NCBI GenBank assembly: GCA_015904055.1
Contig: JABMDE010000057.1
Span: 6,669-15,117, forward strand
Reading direction: 5' to 3'
From: Nitrospira sp.
Lineage (GTDB): Bacteria > Nitrospirota > Nitrospiria > Nitrospirales > Nitrospiraceae
DNA: 8,449 nucleotides
This document shows, in pieces, positions 1 to 6,799 of this stretch (the stretch's first letter is position 1; the number at the start of each line of letters is the position of its first letter). The notes beneath the pieces were generated by a model. That model worked only from the letters and a program-made list of their open reading frames with translations, was not told where the DNA came from and did no database searches. Made by a program: the position numbers and the translations under genes.

Positions 1-1
1 G

Positions 2-145
2 CACGTCCGCAATCGCGAGCAGATGTTCGCGCGCATGATCGCGCGGGACGCGAGATCCCGAGTTCGTATTCATCACCCTCCGGAAGATTCAGGGAATGAT
101 TTGGAAGACAGGATAACGGGAGAACCGGAGAAAGTCAGCCGATGA
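2..145 (+). CDS. Possible 3' end of a truncated unknown gene
   Basis: A plus-strand frame is open from the first bases of the window to a TGA at 143-145, giving 47 residues and no start that must be used. The peptide is rich in Arg, Asp and Glu, beginning HVRNREQMFARMIARD and ending EPEKVSR. That is compatible with the hydrophilic C-terminal tail of a longer protein that starts outside the window. No motif identifies a family. The first 60 bases are markedly GC-rich, and the other two plus frames hit stops sooner (about positions 36 and 97). If real, this gene converges with the minus-strand gene ending at 189, leaving 43 nt between them. Short open frames arise by chance in GC-rich DNA, so confidence is low. 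Confidence 0.35.
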   Translation, partial: HVRNREQMFARMIARDARSRVRIHHPPEDSGNDLEDRITGEPEKVSR

Positions 146-188
146 AAAACAGGGCCGCAGTCACACAACAAACAGTTACAGTTCCCCC

Positions 189-953
189 TCAGGGGCAGGT
201 CGAAGGCGCAGCGTCAGGCACCGTTGGATTGCGCAGAATATTGCAGTTGAATTGGTGAGCCGATATGGTCTTTGTGTGGGAACTACTTCCACCTTGGGGG
301 GGTAGTTCAATCGTACTGCCGCTGATTTGATTGTTCTTCATGGAGAACTCTAAGACCTTCACTGCCTCGCCGTAGCGCGTAGCAGAACCGAATACGAAAT
401 CGACTCCATACCAGGTTGTGCCCGTCGCATACTTGACGCGATACGTTCCTACTGGCACGACCGCCTCAAAGCTCTGACCTCCCTGTATGAAAAATGTCAT
501 GACAAGCACGCCGGTACTGGCATCCGTAAGTTTGACGTAGAAATTGTCCGTACCGGATGGCGTCACAATACGGAAGGGGGCAATCTGTGCAGCACTCGTG
601 TAGAGCTGATGGAGACCCTGCGTGACCGGCATGGCCGGGTAATCTATCGGGACAGGCGACGATGGGGAATGGCCTTGATTGTTGCTTTGCACATTGCTGG
701 ATGTCGGCCCATACAATAATCTGAATTCATTGAGCACGACTGCCGCACCGATGATGGCTGCAAGGATAATCCAGAAGTTATAATTTGCGAAGATCTTTGC
801 TGAACGAATGTAGGAGGGCTCAGGTAAGGGCTTGCGGCATTTGCCGCAGACAGTGGTGTGCGTAAGCGAATAGCCCGACACTCGATTGTGCGCCCCACAG
901 TGAGCGCACTGAATGGATTTCACCTCTTTGTCTTTGAGCGCGAGGGGTGACAC
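189..953 (-). CDS. Zinc-ribbon, single-TM protein with C-terminal beta domain
   Basis: Unnamed protein of 254 residues. Residues 16-39 form a zinc ribbon with two CxxC pairs (C16/C19 and C36/C39). A single hydrophobic helix follows at about 59-75, then a Ser/Pro/Asn-rich linker (84-110) and a C-terminal domain at about 126-215. That domain has alternating hydrophobic residues and the motifs FYVKLTDASTG, VPVGTYRVKYATG and WYG (137-183), which suggest a small beta-sandwich. I recognise this motif style from uncharacterised bacterial proteins but cannot name a family. The predicted layout is ribbon in the cytoplasm and beta domain outside, though orientation is inferred. The frame can be extended to a TTG at 992. 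I chose GTG at 953 because GGGGGAG lies 9 nt upstream (963-969), while the TTG has no ribosome binding site. Function is unknown. Confidence 0.75.
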   Translation of the reverse strand: MSPLALKDKEVKSIQCAHCGAHNRVSGYSLTHTTVCGKCRKPLPEPSYIRSAKIFANYNFWIILAAIIGAAVVLNEFRLLYGPTSSNVQSNNQGHSPSSPVPIDYPAMPVTQGLHQLYTSAAQIAPFRIVTPSGTDNFYVKLTDASTGVLVMTFFIQGGQSFEAVVPVGTYRVKYATGTTWYGVDFVFGSATRYGEAVKVLEFSMKNNQISGSTIELPPQGGSSSHTKTISAHQFNCNILRNPTVPDAAPSTCP

Positions 954-962
954 ATCAGGATT

Positions 963-969
963 CTCCCCC
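963..969 (-). promoter_or_regulatory. Shine-Dalgarno site deciding a GTG start
   Basis: On the minus strand this reads GGGGGAG, followed by 9 nt and then GTG at 953-951. The longer alternative start (TTG at 992-990) is preceded by pyrimidine/AT-rich sequence with no purine-rich site. The ribosome binding site therefore favours the shorter, 254-residue form of the zinc-ribbon protein. Confidence 0.6.
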
Positions 970-1035
970 TTTTCGCATGACGAGGCAAGCAACTATAACC
1001 AGAATGGGGCCAGACACCGCTTCCACTCGCGACAG

Positions 1036-1788
1036 TCACCCGCTTGCTGCGATTGACTGGCTCCCTTCGGTCTGTGTCAGCTCGCGATAGGACAGTGAGA
1101 TCGCCGCTATTTCAACCGCAAATAGTACTGAGCTTACACACGCCAACACAATAGCTTCTACGAAGCTGGCCTCATCACGGTAGAGGAGGCCGAGTGCCTG
1201 CGAGATTACCCATGGCAGAGCCCCGACGAGTACCACAAGACGCCAGCCGTTATTTGCGGTCAGTCTCCACGCCCATTTCAGGTCCACCTTCCGATCGACG
1301 GCTGTCGCGGGAAAGACGATGCAGAATCGAGCGAATACATAGAGTACCGGCACCTTCACAACAAAGACGATCCAATCAAGCTGGGTAGGACTTAGCTTCT
1401 CCACCCACAACATCCATATGCTGGCACTCAACATCGCCAATCCTAATGCCACCACTGCGCAGATGGACCACACTCCAACCATCCGTAGAATAAATCTTGT
1501 TTCACGCCACGACCATCCAGGAATGACTTGAGAAGGAACAGCTGTTGGATCTAACAGTACGAGTCGATGGCAGATGACTGCGAATATGGCAAAACCTGCC
1601 CAATAGACGACAAAGAATAGCCAGCTAACGCCTTCTGAGAGATGGGCACGGGCGTAATACCAAGAGAGCACGAACGTCACCAGAAAGAAAACCGGAATCG
1701 CCAAGGCTCTCGCAAATGCTCCACGATTCCACCAAGGAATCAGGAATGCGCCTAATGCCACTTTGGCTATATCCAGCTGAGTCGTCAT
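1036..1788 (-). CDS. Six-TM integral membrane protein, unknown function
   Basis: A 250-residue hydrophobic protein with about six membrane helices, at roughly 28-46, 54-74, 102-128, 138-160, 182-203 and 208-232. The stretch at about 151-183, with FPATAVDRK followed by AWRLTANNGWRL, matches a pattern I know from bacterial membrane proteins resembling the YciC and glycerophosphodiester-phosphodiesterase membrane-domain groups. In those, a Pro-Ala-x-Ala-x-Asp-Arg segment leads into an amphipathic helix before the next TM. The C-terminal SLSYREL is also typical of that style. No catalytic residues are evident. The start is the ATG at 1788, although only weak purine sequence precedes it. The gene lies between the small lipoprotein gene (98 nt upstream) and the zinc-ribbon gene (82 nt downstream), all on the same strand. 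Membrane location is well supported; biochemical role is unknown. Confidence 0.8.
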   Translation of the reverse strand: MTTQLDIAKVALGAFLIPWWNRGAFARALAIPVFFLVTFVLSWYYARAHLSEGVSWLFFVVYWAGFAIFAVICHRLVLLDPTAVPSQVIPGWSWRETRFILRMVGVWSICAVVALGLAMLSASIWMLWVEKLSPTQLDWIVFVVKVPVLYVFARFCIVFPATAVDRKVDLKWAWRLTANNGWRLVVLVGALPWVISQALGLLYRDEASFVEAIVLACVSSVLFAVEIAAISLSYRELTQTEGSQSIAASG

Positions 1789-1795
1789 AATCGGT

Positions 1796-1822
1796 TAAAA
1801 AGAAACAACGGGGCTAGTCCCC
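1796..1822 (-). terminator. Weak candidate Rho-independent terminator
   Basis: Read on the minus strand, GGGG-ACTAG-CCCC (1822-1810) forms a 4-bp all-GC stem with a 5-nt loop. It is followed directly by GTTGTTTCTTTTT (to about 1796). It sits downstream of the lipoprotein stop (1886) and just upstream of the ATG at 1788, where it could separate the two genes. The stem is very short and the T tract is interrupted, so this is only a candidate. Confidence 0.3.
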
Positions 1823-1885
1823 CCTTACATCTCCGTTCTCGCTCTCATGGCATTCAACTCGCACGTCCCTATCATAGGCGATTCT

Positions 1886-2140
1886 CTACCGTGTCCCTTT
1901 GTTAATTTCAGCCGCCGTCTGCTCGACCGACTTCTCCAACACCCCTTCCGTCTGACGGGCTTTATCCAGCGGAACATTCACCGCGTCAACCGCTGCCTGC
2001 CCCACTGCCTCCGTCACGGCATTGCCTGATGCAGCCGGGACTTTTGCCTGTTCCGCCGGATTCTCCGGCTTGCAACCGACCGATCCCGCCATCACGAGCA
2101 CTCCAACAATGACCCACACATTACACCCTGGCATGTTCAT
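1886..2140 (-). CDS. Small candidate lipoprotein, 84 residues
   Basis: Starting at the ATG at 2140, the protein opens with a hydrophobic segment (WVIVGVLVMAGSVG, about 9-22) followed by Cys23 and a hydrophilic Lys/Glu/Pro tail. This fits a lipoprotein signal peptide cleaved before C23. The lipobox is imperfect (Ser at -3) and the N-terminus has no Lys or Arg, so lipidation is not certain. The mature part (about 61 residues) is Ala/Glu/Val-rich and probably helical, with NVPLDKARQTEGVLEKSVEQ. I associate that pattern with small uncharacterised lipoproteins of environmental bacteria. A GAAGG-type ribosome binding site lies about 8 nt upstream. The frame could be extended to 2431, but that would run into the divergent gene starting at 2313, and the added residues look like antisense translation. 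Role unknown. Confidence 0.65.
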   Translation of the reverse strand: MNMPGCNVWVIVGVLVMAGSVGCKPENPAEQAKVPAASGNAVTEAVGQAAVDAVNVPLDKARQTEGVLEKSVEQTAAEINKGTR

Positions 2141-2211
2141 AGAAATCCCTTCAGCTATCTGCGATCCGACATTCAGCATTGCTTGTTCGACATTCCCATG
2201 CAGCTCACACA

Positions 2212-2240
2212 ATCGTACCCGCGCGATTCCATGCAGGCAA
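2212..2240 (-). promoter_or_regulatory. Candidate promoter for the lipoprotein gene
   Basis: On the minus strand, TTGCCT (2240-2235) and TACGAT (2217-2212) are separated by exactly 17 nt. Each matches the sigma-70 consensus at 4 of 6 positions. The implied start would give a leader of about 65 nt before the ATG at 2140. It is only moderately convincing, but it lies in the expected place within the divergent intergenic region (2141-2312). Confidence 0.3.
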
Positions 2241-2260
2241 CGAATTGTCGAATCGCCTCT

Positions 2261-2289
2261 TTGCTCCCCTCGTAAGTCTCCGCTATAAT
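2261..2289 (+). promoter_or_regulatory. Sigma-70-like promoter of the glgP cluster
   Basis: A perfect TATAAT lies at 2284-2289. Exactly 17 nt upstream is TTGCTC (2261-2266), which keeps the TTG of the -35 consensus (3 of 6 matches). Transcription would begin at about 2296, giving a leader of only about 17 nt that still contains the GGAG (2302-2305) used by the ATG at 2313. The next three genes have little spacing between them, so this may be the main promoter for the cluster to 7297. Confidence 0.55.
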
Positions 2290-2312
2290 CCGCGGTGCTC
2301 TGGAGCAACCCC

Positions 2313-3149
2313 ATGGCTACTGCCAATACTGAATATAAGGACCAACTTCGCCAGCTGGCTGAGCTTATGCTGGCCGTGTCGGGAGAGTCCGTCACCCTCA
2401 TGAAGAAGACTGCGCCTGAGCAGGCGCTCACGCTGAAACGGCAGGACGAGTGGGGACTCTATCTCGAATTTCTCAAGATTCTATTCAATGTGGCCGACCG
2501 CCTCGCCGCGCTGCATATCCCGCTGAAAGATCAGATGGACTTCATGAATGGACTCGAAGACGCGGTGACCAAGCAGCTCCAGCAAGCGCTGGAACCGGCT
2601 TTCGGAAACAACACGGATCAGATGGAAATCGTGCTGACGGTGGGCACCGCTGTCGCCGAAAGCCGGGAGACCTACGAGCCGTACAAATTCCTGATCACGG
2701 AAGAGTCCAAGGCAAAGAATGAAATGTTGCATGACTTTGGCGAGAAAATCGCCCAGACCCTTGGCGCGCCCGGCAATAGCCGGCTCAGTTCGGCGGCAGC
2801 CTTATGTGCCGGCGCCATCGTGCCGGCAATCAGCGCTGTTCTCCAGGGCCAGACACCACCCGCTACAGATTCTGCGCACACGGTCTCTACATCGATGGCC
2901 GACTCGTTGGAGACGAAAAGTCAGACCGGACAGGAGATCAAGTTGATCAGTCTGATGTCGAGCGTGTCCGGAGAAGAAGTCGAAACACGCTGGGGCCTCC
3001 ACCCCCGATTCCGTGAAGATCTGACGCCGGCCGAGCTCCAACAACTCACCAAGCTGCTGAACCGAGTTGCAAAAATCGTTGGCGAACGGTATGCCGCCGT
3101 GGCATTCTCCGACGAGTGGGCCTCGTGGCATAAGGCGGGACACGCCTGA
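2313..3149 (+). CDS. Uncharacterised helical cytoplasmic protein
   Basis: I do not recognise this 278-residue protein. It has no signal peptide; a moderately hydrophobic Ala-rich patch (about 158-178) is too weak to call a membrane helix. Sequence up to about residue 150 looks entirely helical, with many Leu/Ala heptad-like spacings. A low-complexity Thr/Ser/Ala linker lies at about 180-205 and a second helical block at about 206-270. The N- and C-terminal blocks share LMLAVSGESV (18-27) and LMSSVSGEEV (214-223), 7 of 10 identical, hinting at an internal repeat. The start is the ATG at 2313, with GGAG 7 nt upstream; an earlier GTG at 2295 lies almost on the predicted transcription start. It is the first gene of the glgP cluster, 76 nt before the GTG of glgP. 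The context may suggest a link to glucan metabolism, but nothing in the sequence proves it. Confidence 0.8.
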   Translation: MATANTEYKDQLRQLAELMLAVSGESVTLMKKTAPEQALTLKRQDEWGLYLEFLKILFNVADRLAALHIPLKDQMDFMNGLEDAVTKQLQQALEPAFGNNTDQMEIVLTVGTAVAESRETYEPYKFLITEESKAKNEMLHDFGEKIAQTLGAPGNSRLSSAAALCAGAIVPAISAVLQGQTPPATDSAHTVSTSMADSLETKSQTGQEIKLISLMSSVSGEEVETRWGLHPRFREDLTPAELQQLTKLLNRVAKIVGERYAAVAFSDEWASWHKAGHA

Positions 3150-3214
3150 CCCGGATCAGACAAACCGTGTCCTCGACCTCCTATCGCCCCACACGCATGA
3201 CAGCTCATTTATCG

Positions 3215-3220
3215 AAGGAG
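3215..3220 (+). promoter_or_regulatory. Shine-Dalgarno site of glgP
   Basis: AAGGAG is followed by 5 nt and then GTG at 3226. It decides the start of glgP. The in-frame ATG at 3067 would overlap the upstream gene by 83 nt and add 53 residues of low-similarity, out-of-frame-looking sequence. Confidence 0.7.
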
Positions 3221-3225
3221 CCCCT

Positions 3226-5385
3226 GTGGATACTTCTACTGCCGTGAATAGTTCTCTGGCCCATCTCCCTCCGAGTCTCGGACGCCTGTCTGAAGTGGCT
3301 CATAATCTCTGGTGGAGCTGGACATTGGAAGCGCGCGAATTATTCGAAACCATCGACCCCACACTCTGGTTTCTGACACATCATAATCCTGTCAAACTAT
3401 TGGCCGATGTGAGACCGGACCGGCTGGCCCGGCTGGGGGAAGATCCGTCATTTCTCCGTCACTACTCGGCAGTGCTCCGCTTGTTCGACGAGTATTGTGC
3501 GAACAAGAAAAGCTGGTTCGGCGCCCACCATACAGATTTGACAAAGACGACTATCGCCTACTTCTCCGCAGAATTCGGCCTGCATACGTCCGTCCCCATC
3601 TATAGCGGGGGCCTCGGCATCCTGGCGGGCGACCACTGTAAAGAAGCCAGCGACCTCGGCGTGCCGCTGGTCGGCATTGGATTCATGTATCCGCAAGGGT
3701 ATTTCCGCCAGCGCCTCTCGCAGGAAGGATGGCAGGAAGCCGCGTACGCACCGTTCACCCGGGAAGAGTCCCCCATTCAAGCCGCACAGACTCTGTCCGG
3801 AGATGCCTGCCGGTTTGCCGTCGAGATGGGAGGACGCCACGTCACCGCCGCCGTCTGGCGAGTCGTGGTCGGCCGGGTGCCACTCTTCCTGATCGATACG
3901 GATGTGCCAGAAAACAGCCCGGAGAATCGCGCGCTATCCGCCCGGCTCTACGGCGGTGATCAGGAAATGCGGCTCTGCCAGGAAATCTTATTGGGGATCG
4001 GCGGCGTACGGCTCTTGCGCGCATTGGGCATCGCCCCCTCTATCTGGCATGCGAACGAAGGCCACTCCGCCTTTCTCACCTTGGAACGTCTCCGTGAGTT
4101 TATGCAGAAGGGGGCAACCCACGCCGAAGCCAGTGAACTGGTCCGTCAGAGTACCGTGTTTACGACCCATACACCGGTACCGGCCGGCCATGATGTATTC
4201 CCTCACCATTTGATGGACCGCTACTTTGCAGGCTATTGGGAGCAACTGGGGATCTCACGAGAAACATTCATGGGGCTGGGCGAAACGCCAGAATCACGCG
4301 GCCATGGTTTCAATATGACCGCCCTGGCGATGCGCCTGTCCGCCCACGTGAACGGCGTGAGTCGCGAGCATGGCCGCGTCACCCGCGAGATGTGGCGGCA
4401 TTTCTGGCCCGGATTACCCACCGAGCAAGTCCCCATCCGCAGTGTCACAAACGGCATTCACGCGCCGACCTGGATCTCGCCGGAACTTCATCGCCTGTAC
4501 GGCAAATCCCTAAGTCCCACCTGGACTTCCAGCTGCGACGATCAGGCGATGTGGCAACGGGTAACGGATATCCCTGACGCCGAATTGTGGGCCGTCCGTC
4601 AGGCCATGAAACGGAAACTCATGAGCTTTATCCGCGAACGGGCTAGAACCGGCTGGATGCAGGGTCATATCCAGCCCTCACAAGTGCTGGCTCGCGGCAC
4701 GCTCCTCGATCCTGAAGCGCTGACGATCGGATTTGCCAGACGATTTGCCACGTACAAACGGGCAACGCTCCTCTTTCAGGATCTCGAACGGTTGAAAGTG
4801 CTGCTCCAAAACAGATGGAGACCCGTCCAATTAATCTTCGCGGGCAAAGCCCATCCTGCCGATGAACCGGGGCGGTACTTCATTCACGAGGTACTCAGCT
4901 TCTGCCATGATCATAAGCTGGGCGGCCACGTCGCATTCCTCGAAGACTACGACATGCACATGGCAAAGTTTCTCGTTCAAGGTGTCGACATCTGGCTCAA
5001 CACCCCGCGGTTCCCCTTGGAAGCCAGCGGGACCAGCGGTATGAAGGCCGCGTTGAACGGGGTGTTGAATCTGAGTGTCCTCGATGGATGGTGGGCCGAA
5101 GGATACAACGGCGCCAATGGCTGGGGCATCCAACCGTTGGCCGACCAGGCAGACACCACGGCACAGGATCAGCATGACGCCGAACAGCTCTATCGCATCT
5201 TGGAACAGGAAGCCGTGCCGCTCTTTTACCAACGCGATCGAGACGGCATCCCGCGCGGCTGGCTGCATATGGTCAAAGCATGCATCCGCACTATCGCTCC
5301 ACAGTTTTGCACCACCCGCATGGTCAAAGACTATGTGGGGATGCTCTACGAGCCCGCAACGTTGCGCGCCCCATCGACATGGTGA
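3226..5385 (+). CDS. glgP: Alpha-glucan (glycogen) phosphorylase, DUF3417 type
   Basis: PLP-dependent GT35 enzyme that releases glucose-1-phosphate from the non-reducing ends of glycogen or maltodextrins in the cytoplasm. From the GTG at 3226 it has 719 residues. Residues of about 12-105 match the DUF3417 N-terminal region (AHNLWWSW, NPVKLL). The core follows: YFSAEFG (112-118), IYSGGLGILAGDH (125-137), GYFRQR (158-163), WHANEGHSAF (274-283), TTHTPVPAGHD (313-323) and NGIHAPTW (409-416). RFATYKR (506-512) corresponds to the phosphate-binding Arg/Lys segment of muscle phosphorylase. EASGTSGMKAALNG places the PLP lysine at K607. The C-terminus (RMVKDYVGMLY) is complete, so the gene looks intact. 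The muscle-type N-terminal AMP/phosphoserine regulatory segment is not apparent. It sits 76 nt after an uncharacterised helical protein and overlaps the next gene by 7 nt. Confidence in function is high; substrate preference (glycogen or shorter dextrins) cannot be read from the sequence. Confidence 0.95.
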   Translation: MDTSTAVNSSLAHLPPSLGRLSEVAHNLWWSWTLEARELFETIDPTLWFLTHHNPVKLLADVRPDRLARLGEDPSFLRHYSAVLRLFDEYCANKKSWFGAHHTDLTKTTIAYFSAEFGLHTSVPIYSGGLGILAGDHCKEASDLGVPLVGIGFMYPQGYFRQRLSQEGWQEAAYAPFTREESPIQAAQTLSGDACRFAVEMGGRHVTAAVWRVVVGRVPLFLIDTDVPENSPENRALSARLYGGDQEMRLCQEILLGIGGVRLLRALGIAPSIWHANEGHSAFLTLERLREFMQKGATHAEASELVRQSTVFTTHTPVPAGHDVFPHHLMDRYFAGYWEQLGISRETFMGLGETPESRGHGFNMTALAMRLSAHVNGVSREHGRVTREMWRHFWPGLPTEQVPIRSVTNGIHAPTWISPELHRLYGKSLSPTWTSSCDDQAMWQRVTDIPDAELWAVRQAMKRKLMSFIRERARTGWMQGHIQPSQVLARGTLLDPEALTIGFARRFATYKRATLLFQDLERLKVLLQNRWRPVQLIFAGKAHPADEPGRYFIHEVLSFCHDHKLGGHVAFLEDYDMHMAKFLVQGVDIWLNTPRFPLEASGTSGMKAALNGVLNLSVLDGWWAEGYNGANGWGIQPLADQADTTAQDQHDAEQLYRILEQEAVPLFYQRDRDGIPRGWLHMVKACIRTIAPQFCTTRMVKDYVGMLYEPATLRAPSTW

Positions 5386-6785
5386 TCACCGTCCGCACAG
5401 CGCATCGGGGCACGGGGCAGCCATCAATTCTACATCCGGCCTGCGCGTGGGTGTTCGCCACCGCTGTGACGCTCTGTGTCGTATCGATCACAGCAACCCA
5501 CGCCGCCGGAGCCTCATCCTCCATAGAGTCGACCGCCAACGATCTCTTCAAAGCCGGCGACTATGCCGCTGTCACCGCACTCTTTCAGACCATCACGCCC
5601 GGCACAAAGATCTCGAACCAATTGTTACGGACCTGTCTGATGAGCTACGTCCGGCTCGGACGCACCGATGAAGCGCTCCCGATTTATGCCAGACTGGTCC
5701 AAACGGGACACACGCAGGACCCCGCACTGCTCCGTCCTCTCGCACTTGCGGTCATCACCGGCCACGTCAGAGACCGCAAAGAACATGTCCGTATTGCCGC
5801 CTACAGCGCCTTGGCGGAACTGGGCCTGCCGGAAACGGCCGCCGTGCTGGAGGACGGGCTGCTCGACTCGTCTGTCCTGGTGCGGGCACGGGCCGCAGAA
5901 GCGATCGGGAAAGCCGGTCTGGCCAAGAAATCCGGCGCACTCCGGCGAGCAATGGGCGACCCGATGCCGACCGTCCGCATTGCCGCCATGACCGCCCTGG
6001 GCGAGGCCAATGCCGCTGACCTGATGACCCGATTCTCAGACATTGCCCGTACTGATGAAGGCCCCGAATCGATTTTCGCCGCAGCAGCCCTCTATCGCAT
6101 GGGACAATCCGACAAGCTGGCCGATATCACCAGCGCCGCCACGCTCCCGGATGAAGACATGCGCATGGCGGCGCTCGGTGTGCTGGGCCGGCTGAAGCGC
6201 CCGGCAAGCCTGGCGGCCCTCAGTCAAGCCGTGTATGATCCTCACCCATCCGTGCGTGCCTTCGCCGCCGGTGCGCTGGGAGAATTCGGCTCGCCCGGAG
6301 GAGTCGCACCCTTGACCCATGCCATTGGAGACGACATCGCCATGGTTCGTAGCGTCGCGGCGGGAAGCCTGGGCAGGCTGGGCATCAAGGAAAATCGCCC
6401 GTTGCTGCAAGCCTTGATCCGGGACCCCAGCTGGCAGGTCCGCGCGGCAGCCGCTGAAGGATTGCTTCGTTTGGGAGATGCTTCAGCCCTACCGCTCGCC
6501 GCTGAACTCGCACGGCAACCGGACCCCTCCGTTCGAGGTGCGGCTGCTCAGGCGCTGAGTGCCACATCGAACACAGAGGCCGTGGCTCTGCTGGAACCCT
6601 TACTGCGGGATATGCAACCGCTTCCACGACTCATGGCGGCCAAAGCATTAGGGAACAGTGCCGGACCTGTGGTGCCGCTGCTCGTCAACGCCTTAGGAGA
6701 CAGCGACGAAGCCGTGCGGATCACCGCAGCAGGAAGTGTGCTGCGGCAGCTCGATCGGAAACGTTCACCGCCCACACATCGTTAA
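5379..6785 (+). CDS. Exported HEAT-repeat protein
   Basis: A 468-residue protein with an N-terminal signal sequence: basic R6 and R10, a hydrophobic core at about 21-38, and likely cleavage after THA (about residue 42). It is predicted periplasmic or envelope-associated. Residues of about 50-110 resemble a TPR-like helical pair (LFKAGDYAAV, LGRTDEALPIYARL). From about 134 to 460 there are roughly eleven PBS-lyase-type HEAT repeats, each with a VRxxAAxALG-like core, for example HVRIAAYSALAELG, SVRAFAAGALGEFG and QVRAAAAEGLLRLG. Such solenoids act as protein-binding scaffolds, and no enzymatic residues are seen. I chose ATG 5379, which overlaps the glgP stop (ATGGTGA). GTG 5382 is a close alternative, and ATG 5280 would add 33 residues ahead of the signal peptide. 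No clear ribosome binding site is present, so translation is probably coupled to glgP. Partner unknown. Confidence 0.85.
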   Translation: MVITVRTAHRGTGQPSILHPACAWVFATAVTLCVVSITATHAAGASSSIESTANDLFKAGDYAAVTALFQTITPGTKISNQLLRTCLMSYVRLGRTDEALPIYARLVQTGHTQDPALLRPLALAVITGHVRDRKEHVRIAAYSALAELGLPETAAVLEDGLLDSSVLVRARAAEAIGKAGLAKKSGALRRAMGDPMPTVRIAAMTALGEANAADLMTRFSDIARTDEGPESIFAAAALYRMGQSDKLADITSAATLPDEDMRMAALGVLGRLKRPASLAALSQAVYDPHPSVRAFAAGALGEFGSPGGVAPLTHAIGDDIAMVRSVAAGSLGRLGIKENRPLLQALIRDPSWQVRAAAAEGLLRLGDASALPLAAELARQPDPSVRGAAAQALSATSNTEAVALLEPLLRDMQPLPRLMAAKALGNSAGPVVPLLVNALGDSDEAVRITAAGSVLRQLDRKRSPPTHR

Positions 6786-6790
6786 CCGGC

Positions 6791-6796
6791 AAGGAG
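6791..6796 (+). promoter_or_regulatory. Strong Shine-Dalgarno with unusually short spacer
   Basis: AAGGAG lies 3 nt before the ATG at 6800, closer than the usual 5-9 nt. No other in-frame start would keep the membrane anchor of the encoded protein, so the ATG is retained. The short spacing may lower translation efficiency. Confidence 0.5.
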
Positions 6797-6799
6797 ATC

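Noticed and set aside
184..195. CCCC-TCA-GGGG hairpin at the end of the zinc-ribbon gene
   Set aside because: The stem is only 4 bp with a 3-nt loop, and the following minus-strand sequence has no real T tract, so I do not call it a terminator.
2022..2288. 88-residue plus-strand frame antisense to the lipoprotein
   Set aside because: It has no ribosome binding site and no recognisable protein features, and runs through the promoter region.
1886..2431. Longer 181-residue version of the lipoprotein frame
   Set aside because: It overlaps the start of the divergent gene at 2313 and its promoter. The shorter form from 2140 has its own ribosome binding site and a signal-like N-terminus.
3133..3147. 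AGGCG-GGACA-CGCCT hairpin at the end of the gene before glgP
   Set aside because: No T tract follows, and the plus-strand genes appear to be co-transcribed.
3067..3225. Upstream extension of glgP to an ATG
   Set aside because: It overlaps the preceding gene by 83 nt. The DUF3417 region begins shortly after the GTG at 3226, which has AAGGAG in place.
5075..5671. 198-residue plus-strand frame across the glgP/HEAT junction
   Set aside because: It is out of frame with two well-supported genes and its Arg/Ser/His-rich sequence is typical of a shadow frame.
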